A stretch of 41,384 nt of DNA from Bacteroidia bacterium (GTDB lineage Bacteria > Bacteroidota > Bacteroidia > Bacteroidales > JAPLDU01): positions 18,259 to 59,642 of the forward strand of contig JAPLDU010000124.1 of assembly GCA_026391255.1 (NCBI GenBank), read 5' to 3'. Position numbers and translations under genes: made by a program. Below, piece by piece: positions 1 through 8,754 of this stretch. The notes beneath the pieces are model-generated. The model did not search any database. It was not told the DNA's origin and saw only the letters and a list, made by a program, of their open reading frames with translations. Every line of letters starts with the position of its first letter. Position 1 is the stretch's first letter.

Positions 1-39
1 TTGCCAAAACACATCAAGTTTTCAGAAATAAGATACTAA
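1..39 (+). repeat. Right end of dispersed repeat, copy A (partial)
   Basis: These first 39 bases match, with about four differences, the right-hand ends of the two longer repeat copies at 11362-11654 and 35391-35592. The shared core runs from TTGCCAAAAC through TTTCAGAAATAAGATACTAA. The rest of the copy lies outside the window to the left. Bases 40-183 between here and the next gene are AT-rich and hold nothing else I can name. Confidence 0.8.
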
Positions 40-183
40 AATACTACTGTTTAAAAGCATATAGCCTTTAGGTCAGTGCTAAGATCAAAATATTATATCG
101 TTATTATTCAATGTTTTACGTTTTGCATTTTGGCATTACATATTAATTGATTTCTTTTGAAGTAGAGTAAATTTAAATGATAT

Positions 184-1272
184 ATGATTAACGAAAATAA
201 TTTTTGTGTCATAATGGCCGGAGGAGTAGGAAGCCGGTTCTGGCCACTGAGCAGAAACTCAAGGCCCAAGCAGTTCATGGATATCCTGGGCACAGGTAAG
301 ACATTGCTTCAACAAACCTTTGACAGGTTTACCACTGTATGTTCATTAAAGAATATATATGTAGTCACCAGTTCGGAATATAAATCCCAGGTAATTGAAC
401 AATTACCGCAAATTCCTGAGGAGAATATCCTTCAGGAACCCTTTCGCAGAAACACTGCACCATGCATCGCGTATGCATGCTACCGCATCAAAGCGGTTCA
501 TCCATGCGCCAATGTTATTGTGGCGCCATCTGATCATCTCATCATGAAAGAAGACGAATTTCTTGACAAGATTAATGAAGCGCTTGAGTTCACGAAGGAT
601 AGGGACGCCCTGATTACTCTTGGTATCAAGCCCAGCCGTCCTGAAACAGGATACGGTTATATCCAGGTAAGTGAGGAAGATTCGAATCAGCCAAATGTCA
701 GGAAAGTCAAAACGTTTACCGAAAAACCGAGTCCTGAACTGGCCAAAGTCTTCATGGAGAGTGGCGAGTTTTTCTGGAACTCCGGGATATTCATCTGGAA
801 TCTTAATTCAATTTTAAAAGCACTTGAAACCTTTCTGCCGGATATAAATACCTTATTTAAGAATGGAGTTTCTTTCTATAATACAAATGATGAAGAATCA
901 TTCATAAAGGGTACCTATTCAGAATGCAGAAATATTTCCATTGATTACGGTGTAATGGAGAAGGCAAAAAATGTGTATGTTCTTTGTTCTGATTTTGGAT
1001 GGTCTGATCTTGGTACATGGGGTTCGCTATACGAACACAGCCCTCAGGACGATTCTGGCAATGCATTGAAAGGCAATAACATAATGATGTATCATTCCAC
1101 AAATTGTATTGTCAATGTACCTGATGAAAAACTGGTCGTGATACAGGGTCTGAATGATTATATTATCGTAGAATCAGACGGTATGCTTCTAATATGCAGA
1201 AAGCAGGATGAGCAGCAAATACGGCAGATCGTGAATGAAATAAAAATAAAGAAAGGAGAAGAATATTTGTAA
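184..1272 (+). CDS. manC: Mannose-1-phosphate guanylyltransferase
   Basis: Transfers GMP from GTP to mannose-1-phosphate to make GDP-mannose, the donor for mannose, fucose and rhamnose-type sugars in LPS and capsule. The N-terminus carries the nucleotidyltransferase signature MAGGVGSRFWPLSR followed by PKQF (residues about 11-29). A second family motif, FTEKP, lies near residue 178. At 362 residues it is the short, single-domain form and lacks the C-terminal cupin phosphomannose-isomerase domain of the ~470-residue bifunctional enzymes. It is cytoplasmic. The ATG at 184 sits directly before the conserved domain, and no longer in-frame start is plausible. It is convergent with gldN and has no operon partner in the window. 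The polysaccharide genes at 15.2-18 kb may use its product (inference). Confidence 0.93.
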   Translation: MINENNFCVIMAGGVGSRFWPLSRNSRPKQFMDILGTGKTLLQQTFDRFTTVCSLKNIYVVTSSEYKSQVIEQLPQIPEENILQEPFRRNTAPCIAYACYRIKAVHPCANVIVAPSDHLIMKEDEFLDKINEALEFTKDRDALITLGIKPSRPETGYGYIQVSEEDSNQPNVRKVKTFTEKPSPELAKVFMESGEFFWNSGIFIWNLNSILKALETFLPDINTLFKNGVSFYNTNDEESFIKGTYSECRNISIDYGVMEKAKNVYVLCSDFGWSDLGTWGSLYEHSPQDDSGNALKGNNIMMYHSTNCIVNVPDEKLVVIQGLNDYIIVESDGMLLICRKQDEQQIRQIVNEIKIKKGEEYL

Positions 1273-1464
1273 CAGTCACACTGATTTGAATGATTCCTCC
1301 TAAATATATTTCATAAAGTTAAAAGTTCATAAAGTTTATAAAGTTTTGAAATACAATTAATTGCAAGGCGTTGAAATATTTTGGAAAATTTAAATTATAA
1401 ATAATTGATTATTAGTTCCCTGCTTGTTACTTTCAACTTTCAACTTTAAACTTTAAGAACTCTT
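1273..1464. repeat. Intergenic region with AAGTTTATA/AACTTTA tracts
   Basis: This gap lies between the convergent manC and gldN genes. At 1317-1347 it has a degenerate tandem of AAGTTTATA-like units, and at 1430-1456 the complementary AACTTTMAA-like units. The two tracts could pair as an imperfect stem between the two converging genes. I see no classic GC-rich terminator here. Related tracts recur at 14,995, 15,060, 16,453 and 28,770. Confidence 0.6.
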
Positions 1465-2376
1465 TTAATATTCCCAGAGATCATGTTCAGTTGTAAAAAT
1501 CCAGTTTTTAATTCTTTCAGATTCCTGTACTGCACTGCTCCCTAATGAATACTCATTAATATCTCGGTTGTCATAAACATTAGACTCCTGAACTATGAAA
1601 CTCGAGAATTTTCTTTTAAAGAAAACGTCGTCAAATGTACGGTGCTCAGCATCATTAAAGGTATTAAATACTTCGTGGTTGGCCAGCAGGGGTCTGAAAT
1701 CATTGTAAGATATCCAGAAAAGTTTTTGCTGGGTGGCATTGTCATCACTTTCCTCTTCGTTGGTAGCTCCTGCGCCAATAGCCTGGCCTCCCTGCATATT
1801 CTGTGTCTGTTTGAAAAATTCACGAATAGGGCAAAGGGCAACGATGCGAACCTGCAGAGTAGAATATTTACGGTCAAAATACCAGATTTCCTTTACTATA
1901 TATTGTTTCACCTCCGAAGTAGTCATTTCCTTATCAATAATTACCGGTTTTCTTTCGCCCGTTTCAATATCAATTGTATAGGTAGTATCTTTCCCTGCTC
2001 CTAATTTCTGGAGTATGTCAGTCCATGTGATGGGGGTTTTAAATTCATCACCAGGACCGCCATTGGCATCATAAGCTTTCATACTTTCATTTTTGATACC
2101 ATAAAGCAGAAGATCAATAAGGCTCATTCTCTCACCAATTGGTCTGGTGGGATAATATAACGGATGATTGATATTTTCCCTCAGGTCGATTTTACGTTGA
2201 ATCTCCTTTGACCACATTACATCTGCTTCCCGCAAATGAGGATATGGTACCGGTTTCCTGTTGACATCCCTTTCCTTAATATAAATGCCATTCAATACAT
2301 TCTGTGCGGAGATAACTCCTGGCATCAAATTAATCAGGATGGCCGATATGCACAATAGAAAAATTAATCTTTTCAT
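1465..2376 (-). CDS. gldN: T9SS periplasmic ring protein GldN/PorN
   Basis: A 303-residue protein with an N-terminal signal peptide (hydrophobic stretch about residues 4-24, ending ...ISAQ). It matches the GldN/PorN family: an 'exported with conserved Tyr/Trp-rich motifs' domain with IWYFDRKYSTLQVRI near residues 163-177 and WISYNDFRPLL near 220-230. In characterised T9SS the protein binds the lipoprotein GldK/PorK to form a large periplasmic ring under the outer membrane. It is the last gene of gldKLMN, with only 11 bases between the gldM stop and its ATG, so co-transcription is almost certain. The length is normal for the family and no defect is visible. Confidence 0.95.
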   Translation of the reverse strand: MKRLIFLLCISAILINLMPGVISAQNVLNGIYIKERDVNRKPVPYPHLREADVMWSKEIQRKIDLRENINHPLYYPTRPIGERMSLIDLLLYGIKNESMKAYDANGGPGDEFKTPITWTDILQKLGAGKDTTYTIDIETGERKPVIIDKEMTTSEVKQYIVKEIWYFDRKYSTLQVRIVALCPIREFFKQTQNMQGGQAIGAGATNEEESDDNATQQKLFWISYNDFRPLLANHEVFNTFNDAEHRTFDDVFFKRKFSSFIVQESNVYDNRDINEYSLGSSAVQESERIKNWIFTTEHDLWEY

Positions 2377-2387
2377 ATTAAATTGTG

Positions 2388-4046
2388 TTAATTAATTCTG
2401 AACACAAGAGGCTGAAGGCTACGGGTTGTTTTATCCGGTCCTTTGGCTTTTATATCTTCAAAATAAATCTTATCACCTTTGCGAAGGTTTTTAAAAAGGG
2501 CGAGTTGCTGGTCGGTGAACTTGTTATTAGGGGAAGGATATTCCTGGTAATAATTTTTCACAACTGTTGAAACAAGAAATGAACTAACGGTAAAAGGCAT
2601 TTCGAAATCAAAGTTCTCAATTTCAGCAGCTACACCATTCTGGGCCATCAGGAGATTTTTGGAAATAAATCCGCCACTCTGGCCTCCAACCTTTGCCATA
2701 GGGTCGGGTACTGTTTTAACCCTGAAAGATTTCTTCCCCATTTCTTTTAATTTGCCATCAATCTTTGCATTCACACTGATAAAAGTGCTGAGGCCTTTCA
2801 TATCCACCTTATCCGGTCTGACAATCCAGCCACCGGTAGTTTTGGTGTCTTTAATAATAGATCCGTTGGAAAAGTTGGGAGTAATATTTTCAGAAGGAAT
2901 ACCCGGTACAGAAATATCTACAGGATTATCAACACCATAATAAAATACATTCATTTTTGCAGGTGAAACCACCACTCCGATTTCTGCCACCTGGTATTCT
3001 GCTTTAAAAGGATAATGATTTTCTCCTCCGCCGGGAGCTTTGTAGAAAATAAGTCCGCCCCACTTGATACTCGGGTTAACGGTCGATCCCGGTGCCTTAA
3101 ACTTACCTTTACCATTGACTATTTCTAATGCTTTATAATCCTTGTCTTTCACACCTATCATATTATATTCAATGGTTCCATCTTTATGAATGGTTGAATC
3201 ATATCTTCCAATAAATATTTCCGGGGTCTGGGTAGTATCAGATGCAGCAAGGAATACATCAGCTTCATAGCTTCCATCTTTAAAGATAAAATTTGACTTC
3301 GCCTTGACAATAGCTTCGAGTGAATTGAATTTGAAAGAGCTTGCATCTATTTGTTTGTACAAATAAGTGAGAAGGTCAGATTCACCATTCCTCACATCGC
3401 TTTGCATTTTGGAAAGCATGGTAATAACGGCGATCAGAGGCATCATTTCAAAGTGGCCAACCTCCCAGGAAATAATATCCGTTCCACTGGCCGGAGGATT
3501 TGCAGTATTCAGGTTATTTTTGATTGATTCGATCAGTCCCTTGTCTTTCTGTGCGACCAGGCTGACGAGATAATCACGGTATTCATTTATTTTTTTCTTT
3601 AAGATATACGCTTTACCGTTTTTTTCTGATCCGATCATGATAACTGAAGGGTAATCCATATTGTCAGCCAGTTTGATGGAATCGGAATATACTTTATTGC
3701 CTTTAATAGCAGGAGCGTCTTTACCGTCAGCAGCCCTGACAATCTCTATTTTCAGATCCTGAATATATTTATAAAGATCTGCAGCGTGTTTTCTGACTTC
3801 GTCTGCCCTTTCTCTCCATGGTTTTACTTTAGTAGCGTTTTCCAGTTCAGCTTTCTGAAAGTTACCATATGTAGCATCATTCTTTGCAGAAAAGTTTTCA
3901 ATAGTTTTTGATAATCCGGTTTCGACGACGGCAAATGCCATGATTGTTTCACGGGACACATTAAGAGCCAGTAGTGCCGTCAACACAAGGTACATCATCG
4001 ATATCATCCTCTGTCTCGGGGTTTCCGGACAATTTTTAACAGCCAT
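2388..4046 (-). CDS. gldM: T9SS/gliding motor protein GldM/PorM
   Basis: A 552-residue inner-membrane protein with one N-terminal transmembrane helix (about residues 14-36) and a large periplasmic part. The N-terminus keeps the TPRQRM motif. Its arginine (R11) corresponds to the conserved arginine that pairs with the GldL membrane glutamate in the proton-driven motor (family knowledge). The periplasmic region has the order expected of GldM: a helical D1 domain (about 40-220), then beta-rich domains D2-D4, which reach across to the GldK/GldN ring. The ending SLQPLVFRIN is intact. It lies 46 bases downstream of gldL and 11 bases upstream of gldN. Confidence 0.96.
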   Translation of the reverse strand: MAVKNCPETPRQRMISMMYLVLTALLALNVSRETIMAFAVVETGLSKTIENFSAKNDATYGNFQKAELENATKVKPWRERADEVRKHAADLYKYIQDLKIEIVRAADGKDAPAIKGNKVYSDSIKLADNMDYPSVIMIGSEKNGKAYILKKKINEYRDYLVSLVAQKDKGLIESIKNNLNTANPPASGTDIISWEVGHFEMMPLIAVITMLSKMQSDVRNGESDLLTYLYKQIDASSFKFNSLEAIVKAKSNFIFKDGSYEADVFLAASDTTQTPEIFIGRYDSTIHKDGTIEYNMIGVKDKDYKALEIVNGKGKFKAPGSTVNPSIKWGGLIFYKAPGGGENHYPFKAEYQVAEIGVVVSPAKMNVFYYGVDNPVDISVPGIPSENITPNFSNGSIIKDTKTTGGWIVRPDKVDMKGLSTFISVNAKIDGKLKEMGKKSFRVKTVPDPMAKVGGQSGGFISKNLLMAQNGVAAEIENFDFEMPFTVSSFLVSTVVKNYYQEYPSPNNKFTDQQLALFKNLRKGDKIYFEDIKAKGPDKTTRSLQPLVFRIN

Positions 4047-4092
4047 GCTAGGTCAGTTTAATATAATAATTAAATGAATGGAATAAAAGAGG

Positions 4093-4911
4093 TTATTTAT
4101 TGTAGTTCATAGCTGAAAGCATATTGCCATAGATCTCATTCAATGCTTCAATCTTATTGCTTAGCTTTGCCATTTCCTCCCTGTACTTATCAGAATTCTG
4201 AACAGTACTCTTCAGGTTATCAAGCATTTTATCCAATCCGGCATAGGTTTCCTTCGATGATTTCAGGTAATCGCTGGTTCCCTGCAGTTGCATTTCATAC
4301 ACAGTATTCAGTGCTGACAGGTTTTTATTAAGATCACCCAACTGTGAATTATAGGAAGAGCTTCCCGAGGTAATGGCTGATAAATTATTCGATATAGTAT
4401 CAGTAAGTTCTTTATAAGCCGTGGTTGATTCAGTAACCACGTGCATTGAATCAGCTGCAGCTTTAACATTTCTGGTATACTGAGCAGTGGCAGCAGTTGC
4501 TTCGGTTACCTCTGACATGGCCGATGCCGTTTGGCTTAATTTTGTGAAACCGGTTCCGAGTCGTTCAAGAACTTCCCTGGGTATTTCTGCTTTTTCCAAT
4601 ATTTTATTTGCGATATCTTCAGCAGTAACCATGTTTTCATGAGTACTCCTTTCTATTTCATTGTTTTCGCCCATCCCTGCCAGTTCAGGATAAACCAGCG
4701 ACCAGTCATAATGCTCAAGCAGCGGTTCAAAAGCAGAAAAGAAGAAAATGAAAGCTTCACAACTAAGCCCGATCAACAACAGGTAAGAGGCTCCGGGATA
4801 GTGGTTGATTTTAAACAAAGCACCAAGAATAACAACTGATGCACCCCAGCCATAAAGCTTACTGGATAAAGCTTTATATACCCTACTTTCGGCTAATTCG
4901 TTTATATTCAT
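4093..4911 (-). CDS. gldL: T9SS/gliding motor protein GldL/PorL
   Basis: A 272-residue cytoplasmic-membrane protein with two transmembrane helices (about 22-37 and 42-61) and a long cytoplasmic, mostly helical C-terminal tail. Helix 2 contains CEAFIFFFSAFEP. E52 is the expected counterpart of the conserved intramembrane glutamate that carries the proton path with GldM. Five GldL around two GldM form the rotary motor that powers secretion and gliding (family knowledge). The tail (about 130-270) is rich in Ala, Ser, Thr and Leu heptads and should form coiled coil. It lies between gldK (64-base gap) and gldM. Confidence 0.95.
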   Translation of the reverse strand: MNINELAESRVYKALSSKLYGWGASVVILGALFKINHYPGASYLLLIGLSCEAFIFFFSAFEPLLEHYDWSLVYPELAGMGENNEIERSTHENMVTAEDIANKILEKAEIPREVLERLGTGFTKLSQTASAMSEVTEATAATAQYTRNVKAAADSMHVVTESTTAYKELTDTISNNLSAITSGSSSYNSQLGDLNKNLSALNTVYEMQLQGTSDYLKSSKETYAGLDKMLDNLKSTVQNSDKYREEMAKLSNKIEALNEIYGNMLSAMNYNK

Positions 4912-4975
4912 AATAACAAAGACTTTAGAAATTAATAGTTATTTTTTAAGGTTAATAAATGTTTATTATTGATTA

Positions 4976-6352
4976 TTAAAACTGAGAACCACCGGCATCA
5001 TTGCGGTCGCGGCCTTCAAACGATCTTACACACCTGAAACCGATATATGATTTGGCAGTATCCTGGTATTCATAGGTACGTGAGCTGACCTGAAGATAAT
5101 ATCCGATATCCTTCCAGGAACCACCACGTATAATTTTACGTTTCAATGTAATCGGATCATTTGCCCTGGCATCATATTGATAATCAGGGTTAAGGTCATG
5201 GGTGAAACTATAGGCTGATTCTTCAAAGGCATTGTTTGTCCATTCTGCCACATTACCTGCCATATCATAAAGCCCATACTCATTTGGTTCGAAGCTACCC
5301 ACGGCAACGGTGTATATACCACCATCGTCGGTATAATTTCCGCGCAAAGGTTTAAAGTTTGCAAGGAAACATCCTACATAATTACGGGTATAATAACCTC
5401 CCCAGGGATACATGGACAATTCGAGACCACCGCGTGCTGCATATTCCCATTCTGATTCGGTTGGTAAGCGGTAATCCTGGACAAAAGTACTTCGGTTGGC
5501 GGCAAGGTAACCATTTAAATACTGTGTTCTCCAGCGGCAGAAAGCAACGGCCTGTTTCCAGCTGACACCTACCACGGGATAATGGTCGTAGGCAGGATGC
5601 CAGAAATACATATTGGTCATTGGCTCGTTATATGAATAGGTAAAGTCATTAATCCAGCAGAGGGTATCAGGATAAACATTGATCTGGTCGGTCATGATAA
5701 ATGCCGAACGGTCTTTTACATCTACTTTGTCGCCTTTTTCATTGATTACTTCACCGGTATATTTCCCGGTCTCATAATTATAATGATGTCTTGACTGGCC
5801 TTCAAAATCGAATTTTTTAGCAGCCTGACGGAGGTCAATCCACCAATATTTATAATTCAGCTTTCGGGTATCAAGTTCCTTACGACGATAGAAGCGTTCA
5901 TTTTTTGGCAGGTAAAGATCGCTGATTGCTGTTTGCACTTCAGGATCAGACCACCTGATCTGTTCATCCCAATTGATAAAAGGAGGATCAATTTCCTCGC
6001 CGTTTTTATCCTGGGAGATCAGAAATTCCGGTTTTTCTTCACCAAGTTTCAGGCGGACCAATGAATCGCGAACCCAATAAACAAACTGACGGTACTTATT
6101 ATTTGTAATTTCAGTTTCATCCATCCAGAATGGGGCTATAGAAACGGTTTTTGCCTGAGCAGTCATTGCCCATGGCACATCCTGATCACTAGGACCCATG
6201 TTATAGCTTCCCTGTTTAATGAAAAGCATTCCATAGGGGTCGGCTGAGTACCATTTTTCACGGTTCTGGACCCCTGTAAGTTCTCCATTACCGTAATTTC
6301 CGCAGCTTGTTAAGATTGCCAGGAAAATGCTTAAATAAAACAAGTTTCTCAT
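4976..6352 (-). CDS. gldK: T9SS ring lipoprotein GldK/PorK
   Basis: A 458-residue outer-membrane lipoprotein with a formylglycine-generating-enzyme (SUMF1/FGE) fold. From the ATG at 6352 the lipobox LTSC places the lipidated cysteine at residue 17. FGE-type motifs follow: VVGVSWKQAVAFCRWRTQ, RLPTESEWEYAARGG, PWGG, GLYDMAGNVAEW, RGGSWKD and YIGFRCVRS. In known T9SS it is structural: it forms the GldK/GldN periplasmic ring under the secretion pore. A start at 6376 is possible but would overlap the -7 box at 6374-6381 and place residues before the signal peptide, so I chose 6352. It sits 43 bases after porP and opens the gldKLMN run. Confidence 0.95.
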   Translation of the reverse strand: MRNLFYLSIFLAILTSCGNYGNGELTGVQNREKWYSADPYGMLFIKQGSYNMGPSDQDVPWAMTAQAKTVSIAPFWMDETEITNNKYRQFVYWVRDSLVRLKLGEEKPEFLISQDKNGEEIDPPFINWDEQIRWSDPEVQTAISDLYLPKNERFYRRKELDTRKLNYKYWWIDLRQAAKKFDFEGQSRHHYNYETGKYTGEVINEKGDKVDVKDRSAFIMTDQINVYPDTLCWINDFTYSYNEPMTNMYFWHPAYDHYPVVGVSWKQAVAFCRWRTQYLNGYLAANRSTFVQDYRLPTESEWEYAARGGLELSMYPWGGYYTRNYVGCFLANFKPLRGNYTDDGGIYTVAVGSFEPNEYGLYDMAGNVAEWTNNAFEESAYSFTHDLNPDYQYDARANDPITLKRKIIRGGSWKDIGYYLQVSSRTYEYQDTAKSYIGFRCVRSFEGRDRNDAGGSQF

Positions 6353-6373
6353 AATACCTTGGTATTTATTTTG

Positions 6374-6381
6374 CAAAGATA
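6374..6381 (-). promoter_or_regulatory. Bacteroidota -7 box upstream of gldK
   Basis: Read on the minus strand this is TATCTTTG, a perfect match to the TAnnTTTG consensus, 22 bases before the gldK ATG at 6352. I see no good TTTG -33 element. The box lies after the porP stop, so gldKLMN may have its own promoter in addition to readthrough from porP. Confidence 0.5.
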
Positions 6382-6395
6382 AATGTTTCTTCTTA

Positions 6396-7340
6396 TTAAT
6401 GTTTCCAGTTTAATATCCATTCTGACTTGGTCTTGCCCTGTTCACGGCTGATCTGGAAGCAATATCCGACAAATGCTTCAAAAGCTCCGCTGGAATATGT
6501 TCCTATATCAGAAGTGGTAAAGTCATAAGCCATCCCTATTTTGATTCCGTTTACCAATTCCATTCCGATCATGGCGGTGTAGGCATCTCCTACCCTGTAG
6601 GACACACCGCCCCAGAACTTATTGTCGTATAACAAGTTCATATTAAAATTCATCTGGGTCACGGATCCGTCGCTTTGAATGAAAGCGGAAGGGATAACCT
6701 GGAATAATGGATTGGGCATTTGAATGTTATATCCGGTTGTAAAATAATAATGACGTGTCATATAAACTTTTGCCTTCGTAAGGTCAAGGGTCGGTTCGTT
6801 CAGATGGGTAGAAGAAACACCCAGATAAAATTTATCAGTACGGTAATAGGCGCCAAGGTCAAAATTAAAAGCCATGGCGCTTTCATCATTAGGTATAAGG
6901 GGGTCACTGCTGGGAGTCGAATTTGCACCGCCTGTTGTCCAGTCAGTATTAACCAATGCTTTGTTAAAAAGCCCGAGATTTAAACCCAGTCCTAATTTTC
7001 CACGTCCTATCTTCATCAGGTAGGCATAGGTAAGATTTAATGCAAGATTTTTTTCAAATCCGATATTATCAGTAACAATGGTAAGACCAACAGCGCTTGG
7101 AACAGACTCTAACTGAGTAAGGGGTGCATTGATATTAAAGACTTTTGTGGAGGGATGACCAGCCAGTCCCATCCATTGCTCACGGATCAGCGCATAAGCA
7201 CAGATCCTGTCACCAGATCCTGCTGCACCGGGGTTGATTGCCGGAGTATTAAACATGTTCTGGCTATATTGGGGATCCTGCTGAGCAAAGGCAGTGGATA
7301 GTATAAACAAAAGAATACCTGATGAAAGCGCTTTTTTCAT
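6396..7340 (-). CDS. porP: PorP/SprF-family T9SS outer-membrane protein
   Basis: A 314-residue outer-membrane beta-barrel of the PorP/SprF family. It has a signal peptide (MKKALSSGILLF...AFAQQ) followed by the hallmark DPQYSQNMFNTPAINPG and alternating barrel strands such as GVSYRVGDAYTAMIGMEL. Family members anchor T9SS machinery or substrates at the outer membrane. PorP of Porphyromonas gingivalis is encoded directly upstream of porKLMN, exactly the arrangement here. I use the ATG at 7340, just before the signal peptide, rather than an in-frame ATG at 7424 whose extra 28 residues are not signal-like. A second family member lies at 22,094. Confidence 0.92.
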   Translation of the reverse strand: MKKALSSGILLFILSTAFAQQDPQYSQNMFNTPAINPGAAGSGDRICAYALIREQWMGLAGHPSTKVFNINAPLTQLESVPSAVGLTIVTDNIGFEKNLALNLTYAYLMKIGRGKLGLGLNLGLFNKALVNTDWTTGGANSTPSSDPLIPNDESAMAFNFDLGAYYRTDKFYLGVSSTHLNEPTLDLTKAKVYMTRHYYFTTGYNIQMPNPLFQVIPSAFIQSDGSVTQMNFNMNLLYDNKFWGGVSYRVGDAYTAMIGMELVNGIKIGMAYDFTTSDIGTYSSGAFEAFVGYCFQISREQGKTKSEWILNWKH

Positions 7341-7554
7341 ACCAATTTTGTTATATCTCTTATTTTTGCATTGTATATCAGAATACAAGAGGGTAAAGAA
7401 AAGTAAATTTTTATTATTGACCAAATTTTATTAACATCAATAAGTTAATAATTAAAAGCATTTTGGGATATTATCCTGATTTTCAATATTAAAATTAACG
7501 AATATTTTTTTAACATATTTTAAAGAAATCAAAAATTTATCGTAATAATCAGCT

Positions 7555-8736
7555 TTAGCCGAGTTTCTGATATGTTTTCCAAAGCCTGTCCGGTAATTCA
7601 CCATTGCAGGTCTTTTCATAATCCTCGTAGGAACACGAAACCAGCATTTTCTTCTGATTGTCACCGATACCATAAATTATCTCAAGCCACCAGTTACCCG
7701 TTTTATTGCTCTTATAAAAGGTAATCTCCTGGTTTATTTCTTCAAATCTCACGTGGTATTTTGAAAAATGATCAGAAGAAATAAGCGGTGTATCATCTGG
7801 GCGGTTTGCGATGCCTTCGATAAAATGCCAGGCGATTTGTGCTGCCAGGGAAGTTGTCTGATCCTGCCTGTCATAATCGGGATTTACCCCGAAAAGGCCA
7901 AATACCGAGCAACGATTACCCAGTCCTGCAAAACGTGCGATCTGGCATGCTTCCTCCGCGTATAATCCGTTTGGTGACGGGTCTGAATTACCAGGTGCAT
8001 CTGACTGCCTTACGGAGCTGATATTAAAACTTAACAAATCAGTATCCCTGAGAACGGGTTCAATGGAAAAAATATCCCTGCGCAGAGTTCCCAGTCTGTA
8101 AGCATCAAAATACAGCTTTGCCATCAGATCGGTTTCTTCTGATGAAACCAGGTAATTCTGGTAGCCGATTACAGATATATTAAAGAGATACCGTGATTTT
8201 TCGAGAACAATACGGCTGATATATGAATCCTGCATGTTCCCATTGGAATTATCCCCAATACCTATTGCCGAATCAACGGAAGTGATATTCACTGGTTTTT
8301 TAAGGCTGGCAAAAGCCATGAATACAGCATATGTCAACTCCCGGGTACCGCCCAGGATTAATGGTATAATATTGTTTTCGAGAAGAGCATGAATTATTTC
8401 CCTCAGGGCAGCATAAGAATCGCTGATTGACCTGCCGGGTTTCAAATTACCAAGATCAATGACAGACGGCATGTTTGCCGGACAGAATAGTCTGAGCAGT
8501 TTACCGCGGATCAGGTCTGGAGCTTTGGAGCAACCGGTATTCTGGGAATTGCGATCTTCCGGCACACCGATAAGTGCAATACGGTAAAGTTTCAGATCAG
8601 TACTCCCCTCTGAAGGATTAAAAAAATGAATGTGCCTGCATAATCTGTGATCCTGTAAACCGGCCTGGTGATCAATATCTGAACTAAGTAAATATGGTTC
8701 AAGATAATCCAAAAATATTTCCAGAATTTTTTCCAA
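7555..8736 (-). CDS. Degenerate arginase-fold (ureohydrolase-like) protein next to T9SS genes
   Basis: A 393-residue protein with the layout of the ureohydrolase family (arginase, agmatinase, formimidoylglutamase), but the catalytic metal sites are eroded. The position of the GGDHS motif reads GGTRE (129-133). The DAHxD motif reads DSAIG (155-159). The SfDxD motif near the C-terminal half reads SFNIS (236-240). Thus only D155 of the usual six Mn ligands remains, and hydrolysis of a guanidino substrate is unlikely. No signal peptide or membrane segment is seen, so it should be cytoplasmic. It is 18 bases downstream of topA and 214 bases upstream of porP-gldKLMN. From memory, flavobacterial relatives labelled formimidoylglutamase show similar degeneration and also lie near gldK. 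Its function is unknown. Confidence 0.8.
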   Translation of the reverse strand: MEKILEIFLDYLEPYLLSSDIDHQAGLQDHRLCRHIHFFNPSEGSTDLKLYRIALIGVPEDRNSQNTGCSKAPDLIRGKLLRLFCPANMPSVIDLGNLKPGRSISDSYAALREIIHALLENNIIPLILGGTRELTYAVFMAFASLKKPVNITSVDSAIGIGDNSNGNMQDSYISRIVLEKSRYLFNISVIGYQNYLVSSEETDLMAKLYFDAYRLGTLRRDIFSIEPVLRDTDLLSFNISSVRQSDAPGNSDPSPNGLYAEEACQIARFAGLGNRCSVFGLFGVNPDYDRQDQTTSLAAQIAWHFIEGIANRPDDTPLISSDHFSKYHVRFEEINQEITFYKSNKTGNWWLEIIYGIGDNQKKMLVSCSYEDYEKTCNGELPDRLWKTYQKLG

Positions 8737-8754
8737 AAATGATAATTGAAACGG

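Noticed and set aside
6396-7424. Longer form of porP starting at 7424
   Set aside because: The extra 28 residues lie before a textbook signal peptide and are not themselves signal-like.
7341-7554. Possible small gene or RNA between the arginase-fold gene and porP
   Set aside because: The region is AT-rich without a coding frame, a clear hairpin or a promoter box. I see nothing definite.
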